A stretch of DNA of 64,000 nucleotides from Hygrophila difformis (taxonomy: Eukaryota > Streptophyta > Magnoliopsida > Lamiales > Acanthaceae). This document shows, piece after piece, positions 54,323-64,000 of this stretch (the stretch's first letter is position 1; the number at the start of each line of letters is the position of its first letter). The position numbers were made by a program, and so were the translations under genes. The stretch covers positions 10,901,982-10,965,981 of the forward strand of contig JAOANR010000002.1 in the NCBI GenBank assembly GCA_030278955.1, in the 5' to 3' direction. The notes under the pieces are model-generated. The model saw only the letters and a program-made list of their open reading frames with translations, was not told where the DNA came from and ran no database searches.

Positions 54323-55850
54323 ATGGCAGGACAAGAAGATGCCATGATGAACATTCTTAGGACCATCCAGGGAGATATTACCGCCATTAAAGCTGAAACT
54401 GCCAAGAAGATGGACCTCGACATTTTAACTCAATCTTTAAATATCAATTCAAATAATATTGAAGTTGTGAGTAAATGTGTCGAAGAAGTCAATTCGCGTG
54501 TTGATCAAATTGTTGATGATATTGCAGGTCGAGTACAATTCCAGAGTGATGCAATTCAGAGAACCATCATGAATCGAGTCGAGAGGAGACTGGAGGAAGC
54601 CTTCTATCCAACTCCATCGCCTCAGAACACGACATCTCAGAATACCACACCTCCGAGCACCACTCATCAGAATATACCACCACCTGCACCAGCACCAAAT
54701 AATCCAAGAGCAATACACGAAGGAACCAGCGGAGTCTCTCAAGCTGACATGACAGCGGCAGAAGAAGCGATAGCTAAGTAAGAATTGCAATTTGGGGAAT
54801 TCCACAGGGGTCTTGGTCCTCGGTCCAGCGCTCAGCACCGACTGCACCCACCATTGCTGACAACCCCCGTTGGACAACCTGAACCTCAGACAGACGATCC
54901 GTTAGCTATGCCGCCTACTGCCGCAGGACCCGCACCAGCAGTCATTCCACAGCCAGCTAGGCAAAGGCTCAATTTTGATCCGCCAGCTCTTGAAGAAGAA
55001 ACTCAGGCTGACGACAACCTGAAATGCATTAAGTTCACTATTCCTACTTTCAAAGGAATAGGTGATCCTAATGAATTTCTTGATTGGAAACAGTCCATGG
55101 AAATGATCTTCAACTGTCACAACTACTCCAGTTTCAAGAAGCTTCAGTTGGCCGTGACAGAATTCATGGACTATGCCCAACTGTGGTGGCAAAAGTATTG
55201 TGCTGATCTCCATGCTGAAGGACAACCTCAGATCACCAATTGGGAGTATTTGCTAGTCATTATGCAACGGCGATTTGTACCTCACACCTATAAGCCTGAT
55301 ATGTACCTGAAATTAGTGGCCCTCCAGCAAGGTAATAAAACTGTTGAAGAGTACTATCGTGAGATGGAAATGCTCATGATGAGGGCTCAAGTGAACGAGG
55401 AACCCCAGATCACACTAGCCAGGTTTGCAAAGCATCTAAGACCCGACATCCACGAAGAAATGGAAATGAGGGGATATATCAACCTGACCGCCCTGGTGCG
55501 TAAGGCGATTAGGTACGAGGCACAGGTAAAACGCAGAACCCATCGGCCAACTCCATCTCCCGCAGGACATTACAATTACAATCCCAACAAGCCGTGGTTG
55601 ATCCGACCACCACCCAATTATAGGCAGCCTCAACCGCAGCCGCAACAGCAACAGGGTCGAGATCGACAACGAGGCTATGACTTGGGACATGCCTTCAAAG
55701 CATATAACTAGGAGGAAAGAAATAGAGCTCCAGCTCCAGTTCAAGGAAGAGAGCAGAGACCACCCGCCAGAGACGCACGAGACATTATCTGTTTCAAGTG
55801 CGGGAAAAAAGGGTCACTACGCTACCACATGTCCTAATCCGCCAAAGAGA
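54323..55850 (+). pseudogene. gag: gag of B1
   Basis: The start gives MAGQEDAMMNILRTIQ. A coiled region and a Pro/Thr-rich linker precede a TAA at 54779-54781, after which the frame continues unshifted. The capsid-like core (IPTFKGIGDPNEF, LWWQKY, RRFVPHTY) is readable. A TAG at 55709-55711 and an extra A in an A-run near 55806 fall at the knuckle, which otherwise reads CFKCGKKGHYATTC. Confidence 0.87.
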
Positions 55851-58800
55851 GTGGCTGTCCTCAACACCGGTGAGGACCAACGGCCAGTAATTGAGATTGA
55901 ACCGGGTGTATTCAAGGTCTATGATTCCGAAGATGAGAACGAATTTGAAGACCCTGAACTACAAGAGTTTCATCAAGGCGAACCGGTCAATCCTGAAGTT
56001 GTGCCTGAAGATGAGGACGACGTGAATCTTTTAGTCGCTATGAGAACATTGAGTGCTGACAGAGAACCAGAATCTGCAGACGACGAGCAAAGGGAGAATC
56101 TTTTCCATTGTCATTGTACTATTTTAGGCAATAATGCCACTGTCATTGTAGATAACGTTAGCTGCACTAATGTGGTGAGTTTATACACTGTTGGCAGGCT
56201 ACAACTACCGACTGAAGGGCACTCCAAGCCCTACCAACTGATGTGGATGAACCAAAGCGGCCAGACCAAGGTCACATAGCAAGCATGGGTCCCGATCACC
56301 AAGGGATCATACACTGAGAAAGTCTTGTGTGACGTTGTGGCAATGGACGCTTGTCATGTTTTATTGGGTAGGCCGTGGTTATTCGATAAGGATGCCACGT
56401 ATCGAGGAAAAGCCAATGTGTTGTATTTCAAGCACGAACATCGGGACTATTTGTTCAAGCCATTGTCAGTCAAAGCTGTTCGTCTTGATCAAGAAAAGCT
56501 TAGGGAAAACATCACCAAGGAAGAGGCAAATTTCAAAGCAAAGGCCAGGGGCAAAGCCAAAATTGGTGAATCATCTGACACAGCCAGCCAATGTCTGATA
56601 TTGACTAAAGCTGAGTTCAAGCAAGCCGCTATGGAACCTGAACCTACAGGTCAATGTTTCCTTGCTTACATTAAACCTGATGATTCCATTTTTAGAACTA
56701 TTACTGTTGCACCTGAAATACCTTTGGATTTTTCTGAAATGCTTGACAGGAACAAAGATGTTTTTCTTGATGAAGTCCCAGCTGGACTCCCACCTTAAGA
56801 GGCTTGAGCATCGAATTGATTTCGTTCCCGGGGCCTCCATCCCGAACAGACCAGCTTATCGCATGAATCCCGAGGAAACAAAGGAAGTTCAGCGGCAAGT
56901 CCAAGCATTACTTGACAAGGGATGGGTCCGTGAAAGCTTATCGCCTTGTGCCGTTCCAGTCCTGCTCGTGCCAAAGAAGAACAGGGAATGGAGGATGTGT
57001 GTTGATTGTCGTGCAGTCAACGCCATTACCATCAAGTATCGTCATCCAATTCCTAGACTGGATGACATGTTGGATGAATTGGGAGGAGCCAGTATATTCA
57101 CAAAGATTGATCTTAGGAGCGGATATCATCAGATTCGTATGCAACCGGGCGACGAGTGGAAGACCGCCTTCAAGACCAAATTCGGTCTATATGAGTGGCT
57201 CGTCATGCCATTCGGGCTGACCAACGCACCTTCTACGTTTATGCGTCTGATGAATGAAACTCTTAGAGCATTTATTGGGAAATTTGTTGTAGTGTATTTT
57301 GATGACATTCTGATTTATAGCTGCACTAATTCCGATCATGTTTTGCATGTTCAACAGGTGCTGAATAAACTACGATCAGTACAGCTATACGCCAACTACG
57401 AGAAGTGCATCTTCTGTGTGCCGGAGGTCACTTTTCTGGGATTCGTAGTTGGAAATGATGGTCTTAAAGTGGACAAATCGAAGATCCGTGCGATATCAGA
57501 CTGGAAACCACCCACATTTGTTCACGAAGTTTGCAGTTTCTTGGGGCTGAGTGGTTTCTTCCGCCGATTCGTCTCCCAGTTCAGTGTCATAGCGGCCCCA
57601 ATCACTTCGTTGCTAAAGAAGGAGAATCAGTTCAAGTGGGGGCCGAGCCAGCAAAAAGCATTCGATGAGCTGAAAGACAAACTAACCCATGCACCTGTTC
57701 TTGCATTGCCAAATTTTGAACTACCATTTGAAGTGGAAAGCGATGCGTCATGTACTGGAATGGGAGCAGTTCTGCTGCAAGAAGGACGTCCGATAGCTTA
57801 TTACAGCGAGAAGTTCAGCGGAGCACAGTTGAACTACTCAACGTACGACAAGGAGTTATACCCTATCGTTCGGGCCTTGAAGACATGGCAGCACTACCTT
57901 CGTGGTAGAGAGTTCATCATCAATACCGATCACGAGACCTTGAAGCATATCAGACAACAAGGCCAGCTCAGTAAGTGACATGCTCGTTGGAGCACTTTCA
58001 TTGAGGCTTTTCCATACGTGATCCGGTACAGGAAAGGTAAAGACAATGTTGTAGCAGATGCACTTTCGAGAAGGGCTGCATTGGTCACATTTGCTGCAAC
58101 AAGGGTCATTGGATTTGAGCATATAAAAAGTCAGTATGCTACTGACGATGATTTTAAGGATATTTTTTATAAGACTGTAAGAAATGGGTTCAAAGAATTC
58201 TCCCAAACAAATGGATTCCTGTATTTTGAAAACAGGTTGTGCATACCCCAAGGTTCTATCAGAGAATTGCTGATCCAAGAGGCCCATGGAAGTGGTCTAA
58301 TGGGACACTTCGGGAAGGATGCTACAATGGGGATTCTTGTGGAACGGTTCTACTGGCCTGGCATGAAGAAACAAGTAGTTGACTACATAGCCAAGTGTTT
58401 GGTCTGTCTGAGGGCCAAATCAACTGTCAAACCACATGGCTTGTATCAAGCATTACCAGTGCCAGAAGGACCCTGGCTTGATATCTCAATGGACTTCGTA
58501 CTCGGTTTGCCTCGAACTACGAGAGCCAAGGATTCAATTTTCGTGGTCGTCGATGGATTTTCAAAGATGGCCCACTTTATTCCATGTGCGAAGACGAATG
58601 ATGCCAGCCATATTGCCAAGTTATTCTTTCGGGAAGTGGTACGTCTTCACGGAGTACCAAAATCAATTGTCTCTGATCCCGATGCGAAATTTGTGAGTTA
58701 TTTCTGGAAGGGATTTTGGCGTGAAATGGGCACGCGGCTTTTATTCTCCACTTCATATCATCCTCAAACGGATGGACAGACAGAAGCAGTGAACCGCGTA

Positions 58801-59330
58801 TTGGGTAACCTCTTGCGTATCATTACTTCTACCAATTCGAAAAGCTGGGATGAATGTCTGCCTCATATAGAATTTGCTTACAATAGACACATTCATCGTG
58901 CCACACACATGTCACCCTTTGAGATAGTCTATGGCTTTAATCAGCTAACCCCTCTAGATTTCCTGCCACTACCTCGTAGTGAGCACATGAACTTAAATGG
59001 CAGGGATAGAGCCAAAGCGATCAAAGATCTGCATGCAGATGTGCGCGAAAGTCTTCACAAGGCGTCTGAAAATTACGCCCGACAGGCCAATAAGGGCCGC
59101 AAGAAGCTGATTCTGAAACCCGGAGACTGGGTCTGGGTCACATGCGCAAAGAAAGATTCCCTGCACAAAGACACGGAAAGCTCGCACCTCGCGGAACAGA
59201 ACCATTTCGAGTCCTTGAGAAAATCAATGATAATGCATATAAGATAGAACTGCCTGATTCTTATAATATTCATCCGACTTTTAATGTTGCAGATCTATCT
59301 TTATACGAGCGAGACGAGGTGAATCTGATT

Positions 59331-59346
59331 GGTTGATGGATCAACC
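59331..59346 (+). other. pre-PPT hairpin of B1
   Basis: GGTTGA and TCAACC form a stem with loop TGGA, five nt before the polypurine tract. Confidence 0.6.
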
Positions 59347-59351
59347 TCCCC

Positions 59352-59364
59352 AAGGGGGTGGGGA
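59352..59364 (+). other. polypurine tract of B1
   Basis: AAGGGGGTGGGGA abuts the 3' LTR and is identical to that of F1. Confidence 0.87.
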
Positions 59365-60022
59365 TGGCGTGGTCGCCGGATCAAACGGACTGATAATTCC
59401 TATCATTCCGGACGGACCGGTAAGTCAACAACGGATTAAGAAGTTCATTAATTCGTGTATCATTTTCTTTTGCAGGAAACAAATGAAACTGAACCCAGAA
59501 AGGCTGAAAGGATGTTGTTGCTGATCCAACTGGAGGAATACCGGAAGAAGCCGGGACCCATCCCTCTGGGTCCCACCTCCTCGGACTGAAACCAGAAACA
59601 GAATGGCCTCGAGATGCAAAATACAGCTCAAATTAGCATGAGGAGGTCAAAACGGAGGGCCCCACCATCACCACCTCCGTCGCAGCCGCCGCCGGAAAGT
59701 TCGCTGGAGCTCCGGCGAGGTTGCCGGAATCTGGTCGGAACTTCGCCGGAAAGGTCGCCGGCCAACGGAGGTCAACGCCGGAACAGTGACCTAGGACCCT
59801 AACCCAAACCAGTCCCAAAGCTCCAGTCCTGGAACCCTGTCGCGAAACGCCATGGCGCGGAACCCCTGTCGCGGAGCCATGCCTAGCGCCACAGTCCAAG
59901 TATCGCGACACGGGTCGCTAGCCCAGCCAGCTCATGGCGCCAGCCCGCATCCTGGCGCGAGTTGTGACTCGCGACACGCCTCTTCAGTCTAGCGCCACCA
60001 GCCATCCGGACCACCTTCTCCC
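59365..60022 (+). mobile_element. 3' LTR of B1, left part
   Basis: It starts TGGCGTGGTCGCC. The coding extension reads PDGPVSQQRIKKF and then leaves frame; a second frame carries RMLLLIQLEEYRKK to LGPTSSD, matching the end of the A extension. The word zone at 59837-59998 is cut by Cn. The rest of this LTR should lie beyond the window. Confidence 0.9.
59837..59998 (+). repeat. U3 word zone of B1, 3' LTR (partial)
   Basis: It has the same words in the same order as 52141-52310, with few changes. Confidence 0.82.
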
Positions 60023-61089
60023 TGCCATGGATCATAGGATACATTCTTGAAATACAAAAATAAGAAGAAACAATCAAGAGAAAAAGAAAAGGATAGGGGA
60101 GCTCCAACTCTTCAAATCAACCACGAAAAGCAAACAAGCCCTCAAGTCTTGTCCTCAAATCCTCATTAGGTCCAAAGTGTTGGTGATAATCTTCTTGGCA
60201 AGCTTCAATACCAAGTTGATGAAGCAACCACCTCAAATCTGCAACAAGAGAAGGCAAACAAGTCCATATGCCTTGTCCTCAATCTTCATTGATTCATTTT
60301 GATGATTGAAATTCAACATGGAGTTCTTCAATTTCCAAGTTGTGTGAGTGCCCAAAATGAAGTGTCATTTTGGGGGAATGATCTTTTGGAAGTGCTTGCA
60401 ACAAAGGCTAAGTCTTACTCAATTCAACAAAAGATGATTTTACAAGTGAAGGGGGAGGCATATTTATACTTGCCAAAGCCCCTACGTACATGGTCATGAA
60501 AGAAGAAAGAAGAATACAAAGTGTAGTATTTGAGGGCTAGTTCGGTTTAAGGGTAGGAGTTCGGTCTAGACCGAATTAGGGGTAATAGACCGAACTAGGA
60601 GAGAAAGAAATGGAGGAGAAAAATGTAGAAGAAAAAGGACAATGCAATTCGGTCTATAGAGAAGAAAATTAGACCGAATTGGCATGTCTAGACCAAATTT
60701 GGTGCATGGAAAGGAGACTTGGAAAAACACAAGGCAATTCGGTCTATAGACCGAATCCTTAGACCAAACCTGCCTGTGTAGACCGAACCTGCTTCCCTCT
60801 CTTAAAATTATTCAAAGTGTTTAGGATGTTTAATATCCTACACTATTACAAAAGATGGTATTCTTCATCCGACCACTCTTCCGGGTTTAGGGATTCAGCT
60901 CCCGGACATCTGCTTGCTCGAGCTGTAAGAGCAAAGTTGCTTCGGATCGGATTGCGGATACTCTGAATCAGCTCTACTTCATCCTTCAATTCCACAGAAG
61001 TCTTCGAGTTGTTTATTAAATTAATGAACTCAATTTAATTGAGAAATTGGTCCATATAATTTAATAGTTGAATTTTGACTTCCACGTCA
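60023..61089 (-). mobile_element. 3' LTR of Cn
   Basis: It begins TGACGTGGAAGTC (as G1 does) and ends GATCCATGGCA. Its second quarter matches the end of the C1 coding extension at DNA level (tccgatc, agctcgagcagg, gatgtccggga) although no long frame remains. The word zone is at 60541-60792 and TATA (minus tataaata) at 60461-60468. The 3' third closely follows C1. Confidence 0.88.
60541..60792 (-). repeat. U3 word zone of Cn (TTCGGTCTAGACCGAA)
   Basis: TTCGGTCTAGACCGAA and TTCGGTCTATAGACCGAA are self-complementary. About ten half or full copies (TTCGGTCTA, TAGACCGAA, one-base variants) lie in 250 bp at the position where C1 has GGCGCCA words. Confidence 0.87.
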
Positions 61090-61102
61090 TTCCCTCCCCC
61101 TT
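61090..61102 (-). other. polypurine tract of Cn
   Basis: The minus strand reads AAGGGGGAGGGAA, identical to C1 and C2. Confidence 0.86.
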
Positions 61103-61105
61103 CAA

Positions 61106-61126
61106 AAGCTTTGGACTCCAAAGCTA
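61106..61126 (-). other. pre-PPT palindrome of Cn
   Basis: It has D-type arms, AAGCTTTGGA and TCCAAAGCT, around one base. The autonomous C elements have GGTTGA/TCAACC here. Confidence 0.65.
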
Positions 61127-61291
61127 GTAAAGGAGTGTTGTCAATATCATCGGAATTGAATTTCAAAATGATGATCTGCACAAAACAGACATTGATCAGA
61201 ATAAAACTTAACACTTAATTACTAGTCCAAGAATTTAAAGTACTAGCAAAATAAAATAAAATGAAATAAACAGAAGAAATATTATTCAAAA

Positions 61292-63847
61292 TTAGTGTGG
61301 AATCTTCAGGCCCGGTTTCCATTGGAAAGTTTGGATTGTCTTCGGGTCTAGCTCCGGATCCGAGATTCCTACAGAAAAAGAACTTTCATTAGTTGAATCA
61401 ATCTCATAAGTAATTGGAGCGTACGTACCTGATTGATTCAGACAGGTCTCTCGATGTTCCCCGTGGGTACCTGAAAAATGAGTACACAAATTAGACATGG
61501 TACCATTACAGAATTTAGAAAAGGTGTGCATGGGGACATCAAAATGCGACGAATTATGGACAAATCCTGGAATAATCATTGAGCACTGCTTGGTCGAACT
61601 GGTTTCGACTGTTTTCCCTTTGGATTTGTCTTCTTTCCTAGCCTTTCCTTTACGGGATTTATGATCTTCTTCTTCTTGTTGGATATCCTGTAACAGGTTG
61701 TCGCGGTCTGCTTTAGCAGTGGTTGGAGAGACGGAGAAGAGAAGGTGCTTTATTCCATCATGCCTGAATGAAATCAAATTGTCCCGGCCGTAGTATATGG
61801 CATTCTTGTCGAATAGCCAGGGACGTCCGAGAAGGATGTGGCATGTATTCATTGGCATGACATCACAAGGAATCTTATCTTCATATGAGCCAGATTTGAT
61901 TGGGATGTTGCCTCTCTTGGTGATTCGTGCGAGGCCGCTGTTGTTCACCCACTGAAGTCGATATGGCTCCGGGTGATCTTCGACAGTTATGCCCATCCTG
62001 CGAATCACATGAAGACTGACTATATTAACACAGCTTCCACTGTCTACAATAAAATAAGAAGGATTATCAAGAACTGTGCATCGACAGTTAAAGAGATTCT
62101 CCCTTTGTTGCAGACCAGGTGTCAGTTGGTCTGTTTCCTTTGAAAACTCAGGGGATCGGGTAACCACAAATGACGAAAATTGGTGATCAGGACTTTGAGA
62201 GTATTCAGAATATTCACTTCCTTCCTGATCAGCGTAATTATCATAGTCCGAATCGTTGTCATCATCATAATCAGAACCTGTAGCAATGGTTGATCCCTGT
62301 ATGTCCTCTTCAGAATTGGAGAAATTATGAATGCTCGACTCTGAACTTGGTTGTTTTTCAGAGTAATTTTCTCGACTCCAATTCTGGCTATGAGTGGCAT
62401 AGGTTCCAGCTGACCTTGACAGGTTGACATGAATAGTTCCAACTGTATCGGATCCTCTGCTCTGGGTAGTTGGCCTATTCTCCCTTGTGAATTTCCACAC
62501 TTGGTCTTTTCAGTTTTGACCCGATGGAACCTTTCAATAAACTTTGCATCGTCTATTGCGTGGCCAATACTTTTAAACCAGAATGGTTTCTTGTGTTGCA
62601 TGTGGTGGAAAATGTCAGGATGTATTCCCGCAAGAAAGTGTCTCCATTCATTCTCATTTGTTTCTTGTATGCATGCTCGTCGTTGTAACTCCTGGAAGCG
62701 TTGGGCATACTGTTGTACAGATTCTCCATTATTTTGCACTATGTCCTGATATTCCTTTCAGCAAGTTTGCGCCTAGCATAGTCAGGATGCAGTGCTTTCG
62801 GTGGGGCGTGTTGTCTGTCTTTACTCCATGTCACCTTCCATGAATTTCCAGATTCATGCCCCGACTTATGATAGGGGTAACATGGTAAAGTCTTCTCCTT
62901 ATCGGCTCTTGTGACGGCCGTGACAGCTATAGATTTTCCTCTGTCAAATTTGGAGGTAGAGACCGTCATGGGTTTTGATGGGACTGGAACTGATGAAGCG
63001 GGTCGTCCCCGATCAAACACAATCTTGTGACTTGTGCTAGGAATGAGTGGTTTCTGCTTTGTGGAGCTCAGGGTCTTCGGGAATTTCGAAGACTTTGGAC
63101 AGCGCTTAATCCCATAGTCACTTTCCAGGATTTCAGCAATTCGTTCATCCAAGGTATGTTGCAGCTTTTGCTCCACAGTACCCATTACTTGTTCGTAAAT
63201 GGATTGCGGATCACTCATCTGTTGTTGGACCTTTCCTGCAACAAGTTGAATTTGTGTGGTAAGCCTTTCAAATAATTTATCTAATGCCAAATGAAATTCA
63301 TCAGATAAATCTTCCCTGTGCCGGATAATGATTTCTGTGATTTACTTACTCGAAGTGCTTGTAAATTGATTAAAATCTGTCTTTCAAGCCATTCTTCGAG
63401 TCTCATCATATCGTATTCCAGCTTTCCGTCTATTTCACCTGCAAACTTCTCAAATTCATCTCTTAAATTTTCGGTCAGTTGAGACTCAATGTTTGCAAAT
63501 AAATTTGCGCAATGCTCATAAAGGCAGGAATGAATGATTCTGCTTCGGAGATCAGTCTCAGTAAGTTCAGCTTGAAGAAGTGCGGCCTGTTGTTCCAACC
63601 TTTCCTCCGAATCAATGGCTACCTCTTCAACTTTTCCATTGAGCTCTTGGATTTCTCTCTCCATTTTCTGCTCAGACTGATCAACTTGTTCTTTAAAACC
63701 TGAAAATTCGGCCGTTAAATGATCAAACTTGTCTTCAAGGTGATCGAATTTCCGGTTGAATTGATGGAATTGGGAATTCAAATTCTGCATATTGGCATTG
63801 AGACTTTTCATTAATTCCATCATAGCTGAGTCAGTTGTACCTGCCAT
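61292..63847 (-). pseudogene. gag-pro: gag-protease of Cn
   Basis: The start at 63847 gives MAGTTDSAMMELMKSLN, then a long coiled region to about 63300. A degenerate knuckle-like CYPYHKSGHE follows, then a segment with VQQYAQRFQELQRRA and WRHFLAGIHPDIF, a very acidic stretch (repeated SD, DY, EYSEYS), and protease with VDSGSCVNIVS and LLGRPWLF. After protease a Lys-rich linker and an unknown tail end at TAA. Shifts lie near 63290, 62745 and 62470. The Gag is clearly different from C1 although the LTR is C-like. Confidence 0.8.
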
Positions 63848-63934
63848 CGTATCAGTTGGATCTGCACAGAACAAATCAACTAGCTATATATATAAAACGT
63901 TAGTAGCACTTATACAACAGTAAAAGTTCTCTCG

Positions 63935-63975
63935 GGAAGCACTCTCAGTCTTCGATCACTTGGCCCGATGCTTCC
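63935..63975 (-). other. leader stem of Cn
   Basis: GGAAGCA and TGCTTCC pair across a 27-nt loop. C1 has GAAGCA/TGCTTC at the equivalent place (21092-21135). Confidence 0.5.
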
Positions 63976-64000
63976 GTAAAGATATCAACCACACTTGAAA

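Larger units (their letters stand above)
55851..59364 (+). pseudogene. pol: pol (PR-RT-RH-IN) of B1
   Basis: Protease has VDNVSCTNV (near 56150): the conserved Gly of DNGSC is Val, so it should be inactive. Stops or shifts fall at 56277 (TAG), near 56797, at 57976 (TGA, where relatives have Arg), near 59130 and near 59330. RT has YFDDILIYS near 57298. RNase H has [12 protein letters not shown], where relatives have ECDASGTG. Integrase has its zinc region (GLMGHFGKDA, CLVCLRAK) and DDE core, with SDPDAKF for SDRDAKF. It is heavily decayed but complete in order. Confidence 0.9.
51666..60022 (+). mobile_element. B1: Ty3/gypsy element, 3' LTR interrupted
   Basis: The 5' LTR at 51666-52844 and the 3' LTR at 59365-60022 match until the 3' LTR is cut at a point equal to 52325 by insertion of Cn (flank ctccc). 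The interior has leader, gag and full pol, broken in many places. It is inserted in A2 RNase H. Confidence 0.93.
60023..64000 (-). mobile_element. Cn: non-autonomous gag-protease element with C-type LTR
   Basis: On the minus strand gag starts at 63847, protease ends at 61292, and about 190 bp later come the palindrome, polypurine tract and 3' LTR (61089-60023). No RT, RNase H or integrase lies between protease and LTR, and no scar suggests their recent loss. The leader runs off the window. It is inserted in the 3' LTR of B1. Confidence 0.88.

Noticed and set aside
1..64000. Host genes, tRNA or rRNA genes, DNA transposons with terminal inverted repeats.
   Set aside because: All stretches are accounted for by LTR, leader or gag-pol of the nested elements; no tRNA or rRNA signature and no TIR/TSD pair of another class was seen by eye.

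Overview
The window is plant nuclear DNA made entirely of Ty3/gypsy (Metaviridae) LTR retrotransposons. I see no host gene, rRNA, tRNA or CRISPR. The evidence is LTRs that start TG and end CA, primer-binding sites reading TGGTATCAGAGC (plant initiator tRNA-Met type), polypurine tracts of the form AAGGGGGWGGGRA, 5-bp target-site duplications (TSDs), and gag-protease-RT-RNase H-integrase coding in that order. The coding frame runs into the 3' LTR and ends in a basic 'GP-x-S/T-K/R' segment. That layout resembles CRM-type chromoviruses (inference). The species cannot be told from the sequence.

Element names here are mine. Same-letter elements share LTR termini. The whole window lies inside one outer element, C3 (+), whose gag-protease is visible only at 33264-34849. 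The left half is D3 (-), inserted in C3 gag and ending at 33263. D3 holds A1 (-, 1-3492), D2 (+, 5360-30188, TSD GGAAA) and a solo LTR, G1 (-, 30331-31531, TSD CCTAT). D2 holds F1 (+, 8173-16708, TSD ATGGC) and C1 (+, 18381-27243, TSD CCTTG). The right half is C2 (-), inserted in C3 protease at 34850. C2 holds D1 (+, 37444-43725) and A2 (+, from 45281). B1 (+, from 51666) sits in A2, and Cn (-, from 60023, running off the window) sits in the 3' LTR of B1. The deepest stack is five levels: C3 > C2 > A2 > B1 > Cn.

A, B, C and F have the plan of autonomous elements, but every copy seen is broken by stops, frameshifts or insertion. Cn carries only gag-protease. D2 carries gag-protease followed by an unrecognised ORF of about 500 codons made partly of degenerate repeats, in place of RT-RNase H-integrase. 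D1 and D3 are smaller still: they have lost the capsid core and protease but keep a zinc knuckle, and D1 keeps the same unknown ORF. D and Cn look non-autonomous.

The most unusual signal is non-coding. Between the coding overlap and the TATA box, the U3 of the A, B, C, F and G LTRs holds a block of short CpG-rich 'words' that are palindromic or present in both orientations, for example TACGACGCTA with TAGCGTCGTA. Where LTR and leader can both be seen, the leader between primer-binding site and gag carries a second zone with the same words. The words differ between members of one family (A1 against A2; C1, C2 and Cn) and are shared between families (A1, F1, G1). Further shared signals are a hairpin just before the polypurine tract, a leader hairpin whose stem sequence varies but stays paired, and a TATACATATAT-like motif just before gag.
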